Assembly: GCA_012845835.1 (NCBI GenBank)
Contig: JABAKD010000003.1
Span: forward strand, 2,476,212-2,540,211
From: Undaria pinnatifida
Taxonomy: Eukaryota; Sar; Phaeophyceae; Laminariales; Alariaceae
Direction: 5' to 3'
Length of the DNA stretch: 64,000 bases
In this document: positions 1 through 22,571 of the stretch, in pieces
How positions within the stretch are numbered: the first letter of the stretch is position 1
Layout: every line of letters begins with the position of its first letter
The notes under the pieces: model-generated
The model's database searches: none
Seen by the model: the letters and a program-made list of their open reading frames with translations, nothing else
Told to the model about the DNA's origin: nothing
Program-made: the position numbers and the translations under genes

Positions 1-9796
<9,796 letters not shown>

Positions 9797-12700
9797 GCTG
9801 TGAGAAACAAAACACCGAGATACGGACGGGAGATAGCGCTTGTTAACGCTACGTAAAGGCTCTCGGTCCACACATAGTAGAGAAGCTTGGTACCAGACAT
9901 CAACGGCTGTTGCTGTAAAAAGTACCCGTGATACATGTCCAATGTCCAATATGAGCCGACATGAGCACTCAACGGAGGGCACGTGTCCTAGACAACACAA
10001 TATCGGAAGGAGCCTGTCGCACTTTCGTGAGGTAGACTACCTCCCACAACTCAACCACACGGTACATGGCACCTGATGCCCGACAACAGCAACAGCTCGT
10101 TTTGCAACCCGCCCTAGCTACACCGCTGCGTAGCACCATGCTGTTCCCGTCTACATGGGGAGGAGAGGAGCAAAGGCCTAAACCTAAACGGTAGATTGGT
10201 TCAACCACCAAACGCTTCTGGAGAATTCTCGGGTTGATCACAGCCATTCTGCATATCCCGTGGCCCAGGCGACAATCTCTATCATCCCGTACTGACCTGG
10301 GTAGGGAGAGTGCGACAAGCTTAAAGACCCGGCGAAGGTAGAGGGCGAGGAGGTGTGAGGCCGCTATCGATCCGAACGTTCAAATGCGTCCCGATGAAAA
10401 CACGCCTTGCAGGCGTTATGAACACTTCTTTTCACGTTTCACCGTTGATGATCCTGCCAGCCAGGTCAGCTGTGGTGTCTCATATCCTGTATCCTACGTC
10501 CTACATCCTACATGCGTGGGTTTTTGTTTCTATAAATCGAAGTCCAGCGCATCCAGTGTCCGTGCCGATTCTTCGCGCGATAGATGCAAGCTCTGTGGTT
10601 ACAAACTACTCTATACGTCCTGCATCCTCCTATCGCGGGTACATCTGGCACAACATGCACGACGATAATCACTATTAATATTACGATAACATACTACCTG
10701 GTACATACATACTGTCAGTACCAGTGGGCAGTACTCGTACCCGTAACTGATATCGCCAGGTGCCAGGTACCTGGCAATCGGACACTATTTTAGTAGTCGA
10801 GTCTCCACAGCGTTACTAAGCATGCGCAACCGCAGACGGCGTGTACCAACGATATATCCCAATCGATAAAATAATGTTGCTCATAAAAAAAAGGAGTCAT
10901 ACGCAGGAGGACGATAATTTACACCCTCGGACGATTGTCAAACAACGCAGAGTTTCTCGACAATGAATGGGGGATGCAAACGCCGACCGAGGCGTCAACG
11001 GGAATATCTCGACGACGAGATCATTGCGAAGCCACTACCATGGTAGTATGCATGTACGTTGTGGATGCTCCCCTCGTTCCACAGAAAATGAGCTCGGAAA
11101 TTAATCCAGGGGTTGTATTAAATAAATCAGTTGCGTGCTTTATTATGGTACACGGTACCTCGGAGACATTGCTGTGTACGGCAATGGTTCGACTTTTTCT
11201 CTCTGGGGCTACTATTATTAATATTAATACGAGTACTTTTACGTGAGGAACCGCGCCGTTTTTTTTATGTGTGTTTTTGTTATTTGCTCGAGCAAAAATA
11301 GCTGTACAAATGTTTTTTTCAGCAGAAGCCATACCATTTATAAATTTTCTAGTACATACATATATATTCTCGCGGAATAACGCCTTACGAAAAACAAACA
11401 AACGTGATGTCTCCTCAACAACCGGACCTCCTTCGTTTGTTGCCAAATTTTCAGCAGCAGCAGGACGACCATGTCGACGGCAATCTTTTTTGTAGTGGTG
11501 CCAGATCACAAGGTAGGACGCATGGTTCAACCTGAAAAACGTCCAAGAGACTATCGCTATAAATAGCACCCTCCCTCATATTGGTTGCCCTGAAAAACGT
11601 ACAGGTTCGCGCCACGGTTGTTTAAAATTCAACTTCGGCGACAATGAAACCACCAGCATACATATCGACCGAAACCAGCCTCTAGTGGAACCCCGCGTTC
11701 CTTACAGCACGAGCACAGCAATGCAGTAGAGCTGCAAAATACCGAAATTCAAGAAAATCTGTACCGGATGCAAATACACTGAAAATTACAATTTAGGGGT
11801 ATACTGGGGATGATATGCATATTATGCTTGTAATTCAAAATGGGCTGGGCTGAACCTAAGCTTTTTTTCGAGCCAAAGATGTCGTCGTAACTCGGTGTGG
11901 GTCGGGAGATCACGTTTTCCGTAAGGCGTGTTTCGTAGCCTCTATTATAATGGAAATGGTACAGCTGCTGCGGAAAAGACAAATAATACAAAACAAAAAA
12001 CGAGAAAAAAACATATATATGGAGTTTCAGGGTGACCGGCGCGGCCCCTTGAGGAGCTCTGTATATCTCTCGCGCGTGAGTTGGCGAAGTTCGATGCAAA
12101 TCGACGAGTATAAAAAACTGGAAAGTGCGAATGCTGAACGCTATATACGCAATAAAAATCAAGGCAGGTACCGGAGGGAAGAGGGGAAGACACACCTGTG
12201 GCCACGGGTTGCCCAGAAGGTTGCTGAGGGTAAGACCTCTCTTACGAGTTGAGCTGGAGAGTAAAAGTGATTATTTGAACATAAAGTTGAAAAGAATTCG
12301 CCCAAAATCTGATCATGAACATACTGAAAGTTCAAGTCGATATCCAAACCCGTGGCCTATGTAGGCATAAAAAATATACGTATTGCAAGACGAGAATGGC
12401 ATTTAATTTACTGAACGGTTTGACCGATTTTGGGATAATAAGGTGCTCCATCATTCACAAGACCTTCCGACAAAAGTGCTATCTCTGTCGTAGCACGCGT
12501 CCTGGAATGCATTATGCATCTGAAGAGCCGATATTTTCAAGTTTGAAGAGAGTACAAGTAATAGATGATGATCATTACAACAACAAAAAAGTTTGGTTTT
12601 GGGAATCCTTGAGTTGATGTCGCTGTTTTCGCCCTTCCTTAGCGACGAAGATAAAAAAAAACCGTTTTCTATGTGGTGAGCCGGCGAGCCATGGAAGAGA

Positions 12701-13480
12701 GAGGCGGTAGTAGCGCCGACGCCCCCATCGCGTAATAAAAACCCAAGGTGTGCACCACTACCCTCCACATGATATGCAAACAAGGTACGTAGCAGTAAGG
12801 GGAAGTAAAGCCTCGTTATGAGACCCCGGATCCGAGATTTACGAAATATGGGAAACCATTGAAGCCTACTGAGGAAGAGCAAAGAAATGACGCCAACACC
12901 AGGGGCCTCACCACATACACGGGGGATCGTGCAGATATCGTTTTGGTTTTGTACGGCGCGTGCGTGACAGAGAGGCAGGCGCGCGCGTGGGGGGGGGGGG
13001 GCTGCCTCTGAGTGTCGACGAAAGAAGGGGAAGGGGTTGAGCCAAAGGGTGTAATGCGTGTGATGGCCATCAAGTGATCCCATTAGGGATTTTGATCACG
13101 TCGTTGTCCTCCTCCGAACGAAAAGAAAGGAGGAAATATGTGCGGGCTGGTTGTGACAACGTCATTGGCTCGGACATTTTGGCTGCTCGAGACCCCGTGA
13201 CTGATTGGGCCTGATTAGAGCCTGTCGTCGGTGTAGAGCAACGACACCGTTGTTTACTGTACAAACCTGGTTCGCATAATCCCCCCAAAGAAGTAGTGTA
13301 CGTGCACACCAACTAACGTTTTGCATGCTGTAGAGCGCAATAAGTTTATTTCTCTCACCTTCAGTTTTTGCGCGAATGCAAAAAACGCCTTAGGAAGCGA
13401 CGATATAGGGGGTCGATTCAGGGGCTCGTTGTCCAACGGCTTAGCGCTTACTCGCGCGAGTGGCTTCCTCAAGTGTTTGC
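9797..13480. other. Region upstream of hemC, no convincing gene
   Basis: This stretch should contain the hemC promoter and 5' UTR (reading leftward to ATG 9796), but I see no clear TATA box. Long ORFs exist (182 codons at 11021-11569 minus; 210 codons at 12451-13083 minus), but they show no recognisable domain, overlap opposite-strand ORFs and look compositional. Confidence 0.4.
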
Positions 13481-13489
13481 AGTCTGGTT

Positions 13490-14245
13490 ATTCAGTTTCA
13501 GGGTTGTTCGCGGGCGATGACCCGTCGGGTCAGGGCGTTTCAAAGTATCACGGGTCAGGTCGGGTCGGGGAAAAAAGCTTTAACATCTAGCGGATCGGGT
13601 CGTCGGGTCGGGTCGGATCGGGTCGGGTCAAGAGGTTTTGAAAATTTCACGGGTTGGAATGGATTGGGTCAGGCGCTTTTCAAACCTCACGTCACGGGTC
13701 GGGTCACTTTAACCCCGAGTGTTTTTTTTTCTGACCTGCGGGCCGCTGCGGGTCGAGCCCGCCGATCCGATTCGCGGATCCAATATTTTTACAGTTGCTC
13801 CTTTCTGCTCGGGGGCCTCTCCGGAGTCAATATCCGTTTTTGATCACATCCCTACTTTAAAATGAAGCCCAAATATCACAGTCATGACCATATCCACCCA
13901 AATCCATTACACCAAGGCCACACATCATGTCACTGTGCGGTACAAAAAACAATAATTAACTCGTGTTGGAAGTGCCGACCCGCGGGTCGGATGCGCGGAT
14001 CGAACCCGTGGGTCAGGAGAAAAAAATCCTGCGGGTCAAGGTGACTTGACCGGCGATAAGACCCGTATCTCACGGGCCTTTCGGAATCTGGTGTGTCGGT
14101 TCGGGTCGGGTCGGGTCAGGAGATCTTCAAAATCTCACGCCTCAGGTCGGGTCGGGTCGTGAGGTCTTCAAACCTCATTGGGTCAGGAGGTTCTGAAATG
14201 TAACGGGTTGGGCCAGGTCGGGCCGGGCCAGGAGGTTCTTAACAT
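13490..14245. repeat. GGGTCGGGTC-rich dispersed repeat, copy 1
   Basis: Two blocks (13500-13740 and 14070-14240) of CGGGTCGGGTCGGGTCAGG-type repeats with interspersed TTTTGAAAATCTCACGGG motifs, separated by about 300 bp of other sequence. A reverse-oriented relative lies at 35855-36060. It may be the two ends of one non-autonomous element. Confidence 0.7.
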
Positions 14246-15004
14246 GTGACTTACAAATATTTTAACTGTACATCCTGCAGCTGCGTCCGAAAAGCACCAC
14301 TTCACCGTTGCGCCGAACCGCGTGCGACCGTAGCAACCGAAAAATCATCGCGCCTACGGCTGTGATGCTGCCAAAAGTATATGTCTTCAATGTCCGTTCT
14401 CACAATTACCGTTCGTCCTCCCGGTCAACTACGCTCAATACGCGCGAAGCCACGTTTCATCGCCGTCGCTGCCATCCCTGTTGATGCTGTTAATGGTCAA
14501 ATGGGCTTGGACGAACACTTACCTCAGGTCGAGCATCGCTCCAACACCCCAAGCCAGGGGCGCTCATCCACTTGACTCCTTCACGAGGGAGACACAATTA
14601 CATTATAAAGCAGAGTTTTTGCGTTCAAAATGAGTTGTGCATTGCACATTCTCGGAAGGCAAACTAAAAACACAAATATGACCTGTATTAAGAGCACACG
14701 TTAGGACAAGAGCTCCGCCTTCCGAGTAGAAAAGTTCAAGAACAAGGCCGACCGCTGTGTGCTTGGTTCCAAGAAGCACCAAAAATATGTTGTACCCCCA
14801 CAAGACCCATGCATCTATTCACCTACATAGGAAACCCCAGGGATGAACCCAGGGTGTTCCATGGTGGCCAAGTAGTGCTGTTTGTGCTGCTGTTGTTTGA
14901 ATAACACCGCCAATAACTTTATCTGCGGCTACTGCTGCTAGCGTGTTGCCGACCACCACCAACGTCGCTGGGACTTGTCGAGCAGCTACAGGGCCGAGCT
15001 GTCC

Positions 15005-15225
15005 GATTCGACATTGAACTTTAAAGTAATGCCAAGTCTTAGGAGTTTAATACGAACATGAGATTCTAAAGATCATAATTTGGCATTCGACGGTGCCTAT
15101 TCTTTGGGTAAGGCAGGGTAGCACTCGACGAAATAAGTTGTAGTTACCCAATTCGACATTGAAGTTTATAGTACTGCCAAGAGTTTAATACGATCATGAG
15201 ATTCTGAAGGTTTACTTTGACGAAA
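15005..15225. repeat. Two-copy repeat, period about 145 bp
   Basis: TTCGACATTGAACTTTAAAG through GTTTAATACGAACATGAGAT at about 15007 is repeated at about 15151 (TTCGACATTGAAGTTTATAG through ATACGATCATGAGATTCTG). Confidence 0.7.
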
Positions 15226-15639
15226 GAAAAACATATAAACAAAGCAAGCAAGCATAGGCGAAAAACACTTCATTATTAAAAGCGCCGCCAATTAAAAGTT
15301 AGCCTACATAGTGAAACAAAAATGAGTGCAGAAATACCGAAAAGAGTATTGAAAACCTGCTTTGCTTCTAGGCGAAACGAAAGACGACACAGCATAAAAA
15401 AAAGGCATTGAACGTTTGAAAATATGTAATTTACGGAAGGGAAAAAGGAAGGCGCCGCCGTTGATTGTGCCTTGGAAAACCCCTCCGTGTTTACTTCCAC
15501 AGTAGACGAAGAACTTAGTTGCAGAGAAGCACTAAAAGGAAAAATAAGGCATACTGAATGCCCTCAATCAAATCATGTTTACTTTCAATGTACGCAGAAC
15601 TTACACTAGCGACTTTCTTCACAGCCCCTATCATTTATT

Positions 15640-16970
15640 TTTCATGGAATTCTTGCCCGCATTTTTTTTCTGTTTCACATTTCTACTTTCCAGCTTCTGG
15701 ACAAGCCGTGGTCACAGGTGTCGTCCCTTCTTCCCCCCGGTTTTTGCCTTCCATTATTATCGCGCATAGGGTTCAGCAATCCCACTGCTCGTCGATTTTT
15801 CATCGAGTGTCGCTAACTCACGCTCTTGCGTTTTCCGCAAGCAAGTCAATTTGTGCACAAGAAAAAGTCCCCGCGAATTTATACGAGTATGCACTCAGGG
15901 GGATTCGAACTCACGAAACTGACCTATACCAGGCTCGAGGATAACCTGATACGCCACCGGGACGACCGGGTTATCACCGCTTGGTCGCTTATGCGACCCC
16001 GAAAAAAGAGGCTGAAAATCCTGATTTCATTCGCCTATTGGGTCAAAGCCTAACTAAAAGCTCGCAATCATTTTCGCCATTTTTGGCACGCTACTCGCTC
16101 GCATAGGGCAACAATTCAATTCGGAATTCTTGCCTACATAACCACCTTTCGGTCCATTTGCGACCCCGAAAAAGTCTGTGAAAATTCCGGTTTCATTATC
16201 CTATTGGGTCAACGCCTAACTAAGCTCGCAATTATTTACGCGGTCGCAATTTGGCTAGTTATTTTCAAATTAGGTCGCGCATAAAAACGATTTTGAGCCT
16301 ATATTAGGCTGACATGCAGAGCAAGCACGCTCAAAATGATAAACACTTGAACAGCACCAAACGCAATATAAAGGGACGAATTAGAGCGATCTACTACTCG
16401 TGTACTACGCGTTCTTGTGAACGTATGTTATTCGTCTTGCACAGCCTTTCTGATCTTCTTGCATCACATTCTTCCCAACTCCTATCGTTTGTTTTCCTTT
16501 TTAACTTTTTTGCAAGGAATTCTTGCCCGCATTATCACCTCTTGGTCGCTTATTATGCGACCCTGAAAAAAGAGGCTGAAAATCCCGATTTCATTCACCT
16601 ATTGGGTCAAAGCCTAACTAAAAGCTCGCAATTATTCCCGCGTTTTTTGGCATGCTACCCACTTGCATAGGGCACCAATTCAATTCCGATTTCTTGCCCG
16701 CATAACTACCTCTTGGTCGCTTATTCGACCTCGAAAAAAGTCAGTGAAAATCCCGGTTTCATTCGCCTATTGGGTCAAAGCCTAACTAAGCTCGCAATTA
16801 TTTATGAGGTCGCAATTTGGCTAGTTGTTTGCATAATAGGTCGCGCAAAAAGACGATTTTTAGCCTATATGAGGTTGACGTGCAGAGCAGGCACGCTCAA
16901 AACGAGAAGCACTTGAACAGCACCAAACGCAATATAAAGGGACGAATTAGAGCGATGCAGTTTTACTTGT
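15640..16970. repeat. Large tandem duplication, period about 560 bp, with internal sub-repeats
   Basis: The block ATTATCACCTCTTGGTCGCT..AAAAAAGAGGCTGAAAATCC..ATTGGGTCAAAGCCTAACTA begins near 15971 and again near 16531. Each half holds a shorter internal copy (about 16130 and 16690). Both copies end in the same CACTTGAACAGCACCAAACG..GGGACGAATTAGAGCGAT segment. No protein is recognisable. Confidence 0.85.
15893..15972 (-). repeat. tRNA-like sequence, probable SINE head
   Basis: On the minus strand, GGTGGCGTATCAGGTTATCC resembles an A box/D arm, followed about 35 bases later by GTGAGTTCGAATCCCCC, a B box/T arm. The T stem mispairs at two of five positions and I cannot build a proper acceptor stem, so it is not a normal tRNA gene. 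It adjoins the 560-bp tandem repeat, fitting a tRNA-derived SINE or a degenerate tRNA. Confidence 0.5.
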
Positions 16971-17169
16971 TCGTGCCTGGGAGAGAAGTTTGCAAATGAT
17001 ATCTATATGGATAATGTGTCACTAAAAAATGTGTCTCCGTGTTTTACTCGATCAAGCTCTGCAGACGTCAAGCAAAACAAACGCTCGAGAGCATACCACC
17101 CTTAAATTAAAAGCTTTAGCAACTACCGTTTGGAAATGATGTCAATTTTGGAAATTATCACGCTTTGCA

Positions 17170-17395
17170 GACGTCAATATAAAACCGAAGGCTCGAGAAT
17201 ACGTCTTCAAAATACAACATTGTTGCAACTTCCCTCTTGTCTCGCTCAGCCCCCATGTGCGTTCACGTCGAGGTGCGGAGCCGATACGGCAGGGCGAGGG
17301 GCGTTGGAGCCGCCCCCCGAAGACGACGCTCGAACGACACAGTTTGACCGAGAAATTCCAGTTTCGAGAATCCCATACTGAGGCCGAGACGAAAA
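17170..17395. repeat. Dispersed repeat of about 230 bp, copy 1
   Basis: Shares TCTCGCTCAGCCC, CGTTCACG.. and the ending CCCATACTGAGGCC with 21745-21965. Both copies are intergenic. Confidence 0.6.
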
Positions 17396-17664
17396 AAATT
17401 CCTGACCAAACCCCTAACCTCTCAAAAATATATATATAGAGATATGGATAGATATGTTCGCTTGAACCTCATGCCGGGAGATATGACCCTATGACAAGGA
17501 GATCAGCGTAGTATACCTCCTTGGGCCCTTGGACAAAAATGTTGCTCAACGATAGCATCATTGGAGCTTTGGAGCTGTGCTTGATTGGAATACCAAATAA
17601 CTATCCGTTGCACCATCTCAGAAAAAGATTTAAAAAAAACAACGCGCCGCTGTTTTCGCCCCTC

Positions 17665-18015
17665 TCAGCAAGACACCGAATCAACAAAATGCTCTGTGGT
17701 AAGACTGGCAGGAATCTTAATAGCGGTGCCTGTTCCCTGAGTCACAAATAAAAGCACGCTGTATTCCGCCATAACAGGAAATAATGGCAGTCGAATAAAA
17801 AGTAAAATGACATGTACCCGCCGAACCAACAGCTGCGCTATATCTTCGAACCGCTCATCGTGACAGCCATGACGCGCACTTTCATTAGCAGACAAGCCGA
17901 AACCGACGTTTTCCCAAATAGTCATAGTAGTAGCGCACACGGTTTTCCAATCGTCTACCGTCAACAGAATCGCCACACGATTCAGATACACAATCCGTCT
18001 GATAGACACGTCCAC
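17665..18015 (-). other. Unassigned ORF with weak ABC-ATPase-like motif
   Basis: A 116-codon ORF starting MDVSIRRIVYLNRVA. The stretch TTMTIWENVGFGLSANE resembles the segment after the Q-loop of ABC ATPases (mTvweNVafGL), but no Walker A, signature or Walker B is visible and an opposite-strand ORF overlaps it. It could be a fragment of a decayed gene or chance. Confidence 0.15.
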
Positions 18016-18870
18016 CTGAAACGAAGAATTTCACACCGCATGGAAAGACTCTTGCCGGTAGAGTAGCGTGCGCTTCCCGGCGGTCTGGGGTCAAAGAAGA
18101 CAAACAGGATGAAAAAACGCGAAGATGGTACGCCCTGTCGGCGAACGATGGGCCAAAGCGCTCACACGGCACGATTATTCGGGAATCTCGTCGTAGATGT
18201 CAACGTCAAGGCCTTGCGTAGGGGCTACGGCGCTGGGCGAGCGGATCCGCGAACCCGGGGCCGTTGCAGGCGAGGCGTGAGCACGCCTCAGCAAAGAAAC
18301 CGCACGGAAAGGCGGTCAGAGGCGGTAGAGACCCGCAGACTACTAAAAAGTGATCAGGTCCGCCTGCGAACTATCATACCTGGTAAGCATACGTATTTAT
18401 GTCGTACACGACGATTCATGATTCTGGGGGGAAGGATGATCACGTAGCCGTGCGTATTAACAGGCGTGCTTCGTGACGTCACGGGGGGGGGGGGAGGTGA
18501 TCGTCGTCATCGTATCATGTATGGCCGGCCGTAGTCCGTAGGATCATAGACCCTCGCATCCCTATGACACAATGCCGGCGCAGAGCACGTCAGGTTTGAT
18601 GTCATGAGGCGTTTGAAGAAGAATTTGTATGATTGTGGGAGGAACCCACCCCCCCCGCAGGGGACGCATCCATCCGTGTACCAGGATATTTGTTTGTGCT
18701 CTCTTTCGTGGGGCAAATAGCACAGAAACGATCATACGCGCACAGACCGTGAACATCTATGGGTGCCGAAGTGAACAATTAGCTGATATGCAGTAGGTTC
18801 CAGACACATCGACGCAACCGGGAAGGGATCAACACATCGGCAGCAACACCAGGTGCGTATGGTGAAAATT

Positions 18871-19158
18871 TTATTTTTCGTTAGGAATAATCCTTTTAAA
18901 TACCACTGGTTTCCCTCTAAATCCAAGTAGCGTGTCGCCTAAACTTGGGTGCAGTTCTAATGTAGGAACTCCAGAGCAAGGCATCTTTTCGATCTTGCCG
19001 CACCTCTTATTTGTCGAGACATCTTCCGCCTCGATCTTGGCGGAAATATTGAATCCACCACCGCTGCATGCAAACAGATACCCATCGCGATCCACCAGTA
19101 GAAACGCTCCAGGCATGAACCGGAGAAGCGTGGTCGCCAGGCGATATCCTGGGTCCAT
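18871..19158 (-). other. Unassigned ORF, possible terminal exon
   Basis: A 95-codon open stretch ending GKPVVFKRIIPNEK, with the stop embedded in an AATAAA-like sequence on the minus strand. It contains FLLVDRDGYLFACSGGGF. No family is recognised. It lies 3.3 kb downstream of the last recognised fibrillin exon on the same strand, but I cannot show it belongs to that gene. Confidence 0.2.
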
Positions 19159-19199
19159 CCCCGGGTTTCCTAGTTACAGTAGTAGTTCCTCTATGGTGC

Positions 19200-19345
19200 C
19201 GGCATGTGCTAGCCCGATGCCGGCACTATAGCGGCAAATGGCACTACTCCGCATAATGCCACTACTGGTTGTTCCCCATCTGTGCCGAATTTTCACGGGC
19301 ACTATTAGCGGGCAACCGGCATTACTCAACCGGCACTAAAGGGGG
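19200..19345. repeat. GGCACTA-rich dispersed repeat
   Basis: Repeated GCCGGCACTA / GGCACTA motifs; related sequence lies at 4215-4395 and 27905-28060. Probably a degenerate short mobile element. Confidence 0.45.
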
Positions 19346-19349
19346 AAAT

Positions 19350-21740
19350 TCAGCGTAGATGGATACATGGTTCTTGCTGAGGTATAACGGATTGCTGATG
19401 GTGCTGGGAACAGCGCACACAGCGGCCAGTCAGATCGTGGAGGCAATGCCCACGGTGCCAAGAAACGAACATAAGACCTCGTTTACAGGCTGCATCACCT
19501 TGGGCAGGTATCCAATGCGACCGTGTCCGAGTGGCAAACCACAGCGTGTGGAACAAGGAAAGCAGAGGTGAATAAACGTGTAGTCTTGAATATATACACC
19601 ACCTTTGAAACCAGGGGATGGAACCAAAATGTTCCTTCACGACCGCAAATTTTAGCGCAGCTTTGTCTACGCCGACGGGGGTTCAGGCAGGATGCACCGG
19701 GGCGCACTGTAGCTCGGCACTGCCCTGCCAAAATATAAAGTAAGGGGTCTTGTCCCTGAGAGAATTTTACGATAATTCCATTTGCCATCTGGCAGCGTGC
19801 ATCGCGAGGGTACACAAAATATATCAAGAAAGCACAAACTCCAGACCACGAAAAGTCATGTTTATCTTAGAATTTCGCGCGTCTATTCCTCTGTGTAACT
19901 CTTGGCGAAGTTGATGCTGCGAGCCACAGGGGTTAAAGTTTAATAGCACCGAGCGCACGAAAATGATACTCTATCCTCACAGACCCCAAGTCACGCCTAA
20001 AAAACTTCCTGTTAAAAAGGTATAGCATGAGCCGTCGACGCATGGCCAACTAACTGACGGTTTATTTTAGGGTCGCCCGCAATCTAAACGTCATCGCATC
20101 TTGGCAGTGGGCAGGGTTACACCCAGGTCGTAATACTCTATAACGCGAGCGGCACGCTACCCTGGGCACCGTCCCGTCTCAGAAACGGAGAAAACCAAGC
20201 CGTAAACTTGATGCGGCACGTTTCTTTCGCGGATACACCCGGCCACACCCAATATCGACCTTGACCTGCATTCGATCAGGAATTAAACTGCCCTCTCAAT
20301 CACCGGGAGATGCAAGAAGAACAGATTAAGTAACACTGGAAGATGAACGAAAAAATCGAAAAAAACAACAAAATAAGCGCTGGAAGATGGAGCATCATGC
20401 CTGTACCACACTGCTACCATAGCTCATACCCCTACTCTCCCAGATCGATCAGTCGCAAGCACTGCCTAAACGCAGTTTCCGGCCACTTCGTATCTTAGCC
20501 CCTTCAGAACTATCCCAAGCTTTTTCGGACAAGCCGCTTGGAAATAGAGCAGGATCGTTTTTGCCGGAGTAAAATTAAACCACAATTTATCATCAATGCA
20601 ACCATCAAGTATGGCACGCCTAGAGCCGGGCGGGCTGTATAACCACCACCAACCGTTTATTAACGAGCCAGCTACACGACGAACTTGTCCTGAGTGGAAT
20701 TCAGCATGGTCCCAACTACCTGGCCGCCGAAATACGGACAGATGAGCTGCGCTGCCGGAAAAATACGACATCATAGTCTGCGAGGCAACTCCTGTCTTTC
20801 GCAGCTTAGACCCTGTTGAATACGAAGAAGTTTTGTCGGGCGGTTTGGCCTCGCATTATCCTGATCAGGCAAAACCAGACGAGCGGAGAAGGGGCACGCC
20901 CACCGGGAGAGGGAGGGGGGGGGCGGATCGGTCTCATTGCACAATCTCTGTCGCTTGAACGTGACTCGTTGGGACTTCAGAGGGAAAAAATGTCGACGAA
21001 AATTGACGATGACAGCATCGGCCACGTGAATTAACGCGGCCTGCTGGATAGGGTTGTCACAGGTTTAGCGTGCGAGTCACGGTACAACGAATTGTACGAC
21101 ATTGCTCGTACTGGGCAAGACGGTTGGCAAAACGCACTTGTTTAGTTTGTGTGGTTATGTGTATGTGGTTATATACCTGGTCCCCAAAAGCGTTAGTAGA
21201 TCCCCTATTAATATCTCTCGGCACCGAAATAGACGGCACTCCAGCAGGTGGGGTTTGGCTTAGACCGAGCGCCTGCGTGCTGGCTACCGGTACTCGTGGC
21301 CGTACAGGGCTGAGGTATGGGATATTCGTCGTGGTTCGGAAAGGGCATACATTTAACCAAGTCGAACGCGCGTGTCGGCTCGTAGTGCCAAGATTGGAGG
21401 TATCATTAGTATAGACCTCCATCCAAGAATGGGGGTGCGCGGAAGAGGTATAAAGTGCGTTTCGCGTTTCATTAAAACAATAGCATCGCTTGCTGGTAAC
21501 GGGGTATATATTATGTGCTCGTACTCGTACAACGCTCGAGCTCGGGATGTAGCTACTGCAACCGGGTTTACTACTGTAGCTTGTTTCCGACGCTATACCC
21601 CCTCGTTCCAATTTATGTGTGATCGACATGTACCGAAATTAAGACAAAATCACTGTAATATAATTCACAGTTAAAATCCTATATTTTGGGACAATAAGAA
21701 TAATATCGAAAACTTATTCCATGGTAAATTTGCACAACCT
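19350..21740. other. Intergenic stretch, no supported gene
   Basis: Only overlapping random-looking ORFs are present. Fragments at 20490-20570 and 20940-21030 resemble dispersed families found elsewhere (CTTAGCCCCTTCAGAACT and GGGACTTCAGAGGGAAAA types). Confidence 0.4.
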
Positions 21741-21744
21741 CCCC

Positions 21745-21965
21745 CTATCACGATTCAAACAAAGCTTGAGAATGCCTCAGAAAACCTAAGGTCGTGCCTA
21801 TTTCTCGCTTGTCTCTCTCAGCCCAAGACATGTACGCCTTCACGGCAAGGAGGCATCGGATAAGGAAGGGCGCCGAAGCGGATCCTCGAAGAAAACAATC
21901 GAACAAAGGCATTTGACCTCGAGAAGTTGGAAGATAATCCAATACTGAGGCCCACACAATATAAA
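21745..21965. repeat. Dispersed repeat of about 230 bp, copy 2
   Basis: Counterpart of 17170-17395: TCTCTCTCAGCCC, CGCCTTCACGGCAAGG, AATCCAATACTGAGGCCC. Confidence 0.6.
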
Positions 21966-22438
21966 ACTTTGTGCCAATCCCACACAATATAAAACTTTGT
22001 TGTGTCAATCCATGGTTTGTCGTCGGTCATACACAATATTATATCTATATACCTGGTGTATGATATGGTCTTGTATGGTATGTGTTACGAAGCGCCATGG
22101 TGTAGTATGGTGTTTAAATGTTACATCGATCATCTGCGCACAAATCCCAAAAATACTATGCTAATCTGTAACGAACCAATATAAATCCAAAAAATATAAG
22201 GGATGCAGACAGACGGACGGACGAACAGACACACAGATAAATCTGCCCTTACCAAAACATTTTCCAAACTGAGAGCTGCTTAGGCTTCGGGCACCTATCC
22301 CAGCCTGCCTCATCGAACTAATGAAGTATGGTACTGAACAGGGTTGCATGACTCATATCTGGTGATCATCAATCACAAACATGTTACGAAGTATCTTGTC
22401 GATGAAAACGCAGAAACACCGATCGGTGGGCACCGCAC

Positions 22439-22571
22439 CTTATGTCGTCGTCGAGATAAGCGATATCTAGGAGCATCATGGCCCTCAGTGTCTTCCACCT
22501 CTCTGAGCGCACGGTGATGAAGCCATACTTGATCTGTTTCGGGGCTACTGCAATGGCCACGCTGGACTTGC
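22439..22571 (-). CDS. Fibrillin gene: C-terminal exon
   Basis: Phase 1 in, acceptor GACAG/GCAAGT. It encodes AVAPKQIKYGFITVRSERWK and LLDIAYLDDDIR, the conserved C-terminal strand. A GTGCGG donor follows at 22438 (phase 2), implying a short final exon that I could not find. Alternatively translation runs on to TAA at 22384, adding CGAHRSVFLRFHRQDTS, which weakly resembles the usual ...GNVFVLVR ending. Confidence 0.85.

Noticed and set aside
11021-13083. Two long minus-strand ORFs (182 and 210 codons) upstream of hemC
   Set aside because: No recognisable motif, no splice or start context, overlapped by opposite-strand ORFs.
15893-15972. Functional tRNA gene
   Set aside because: T stem has two mismatches and no acceptor stem could be paired; kept only as a tRNA-like SINE candidate.
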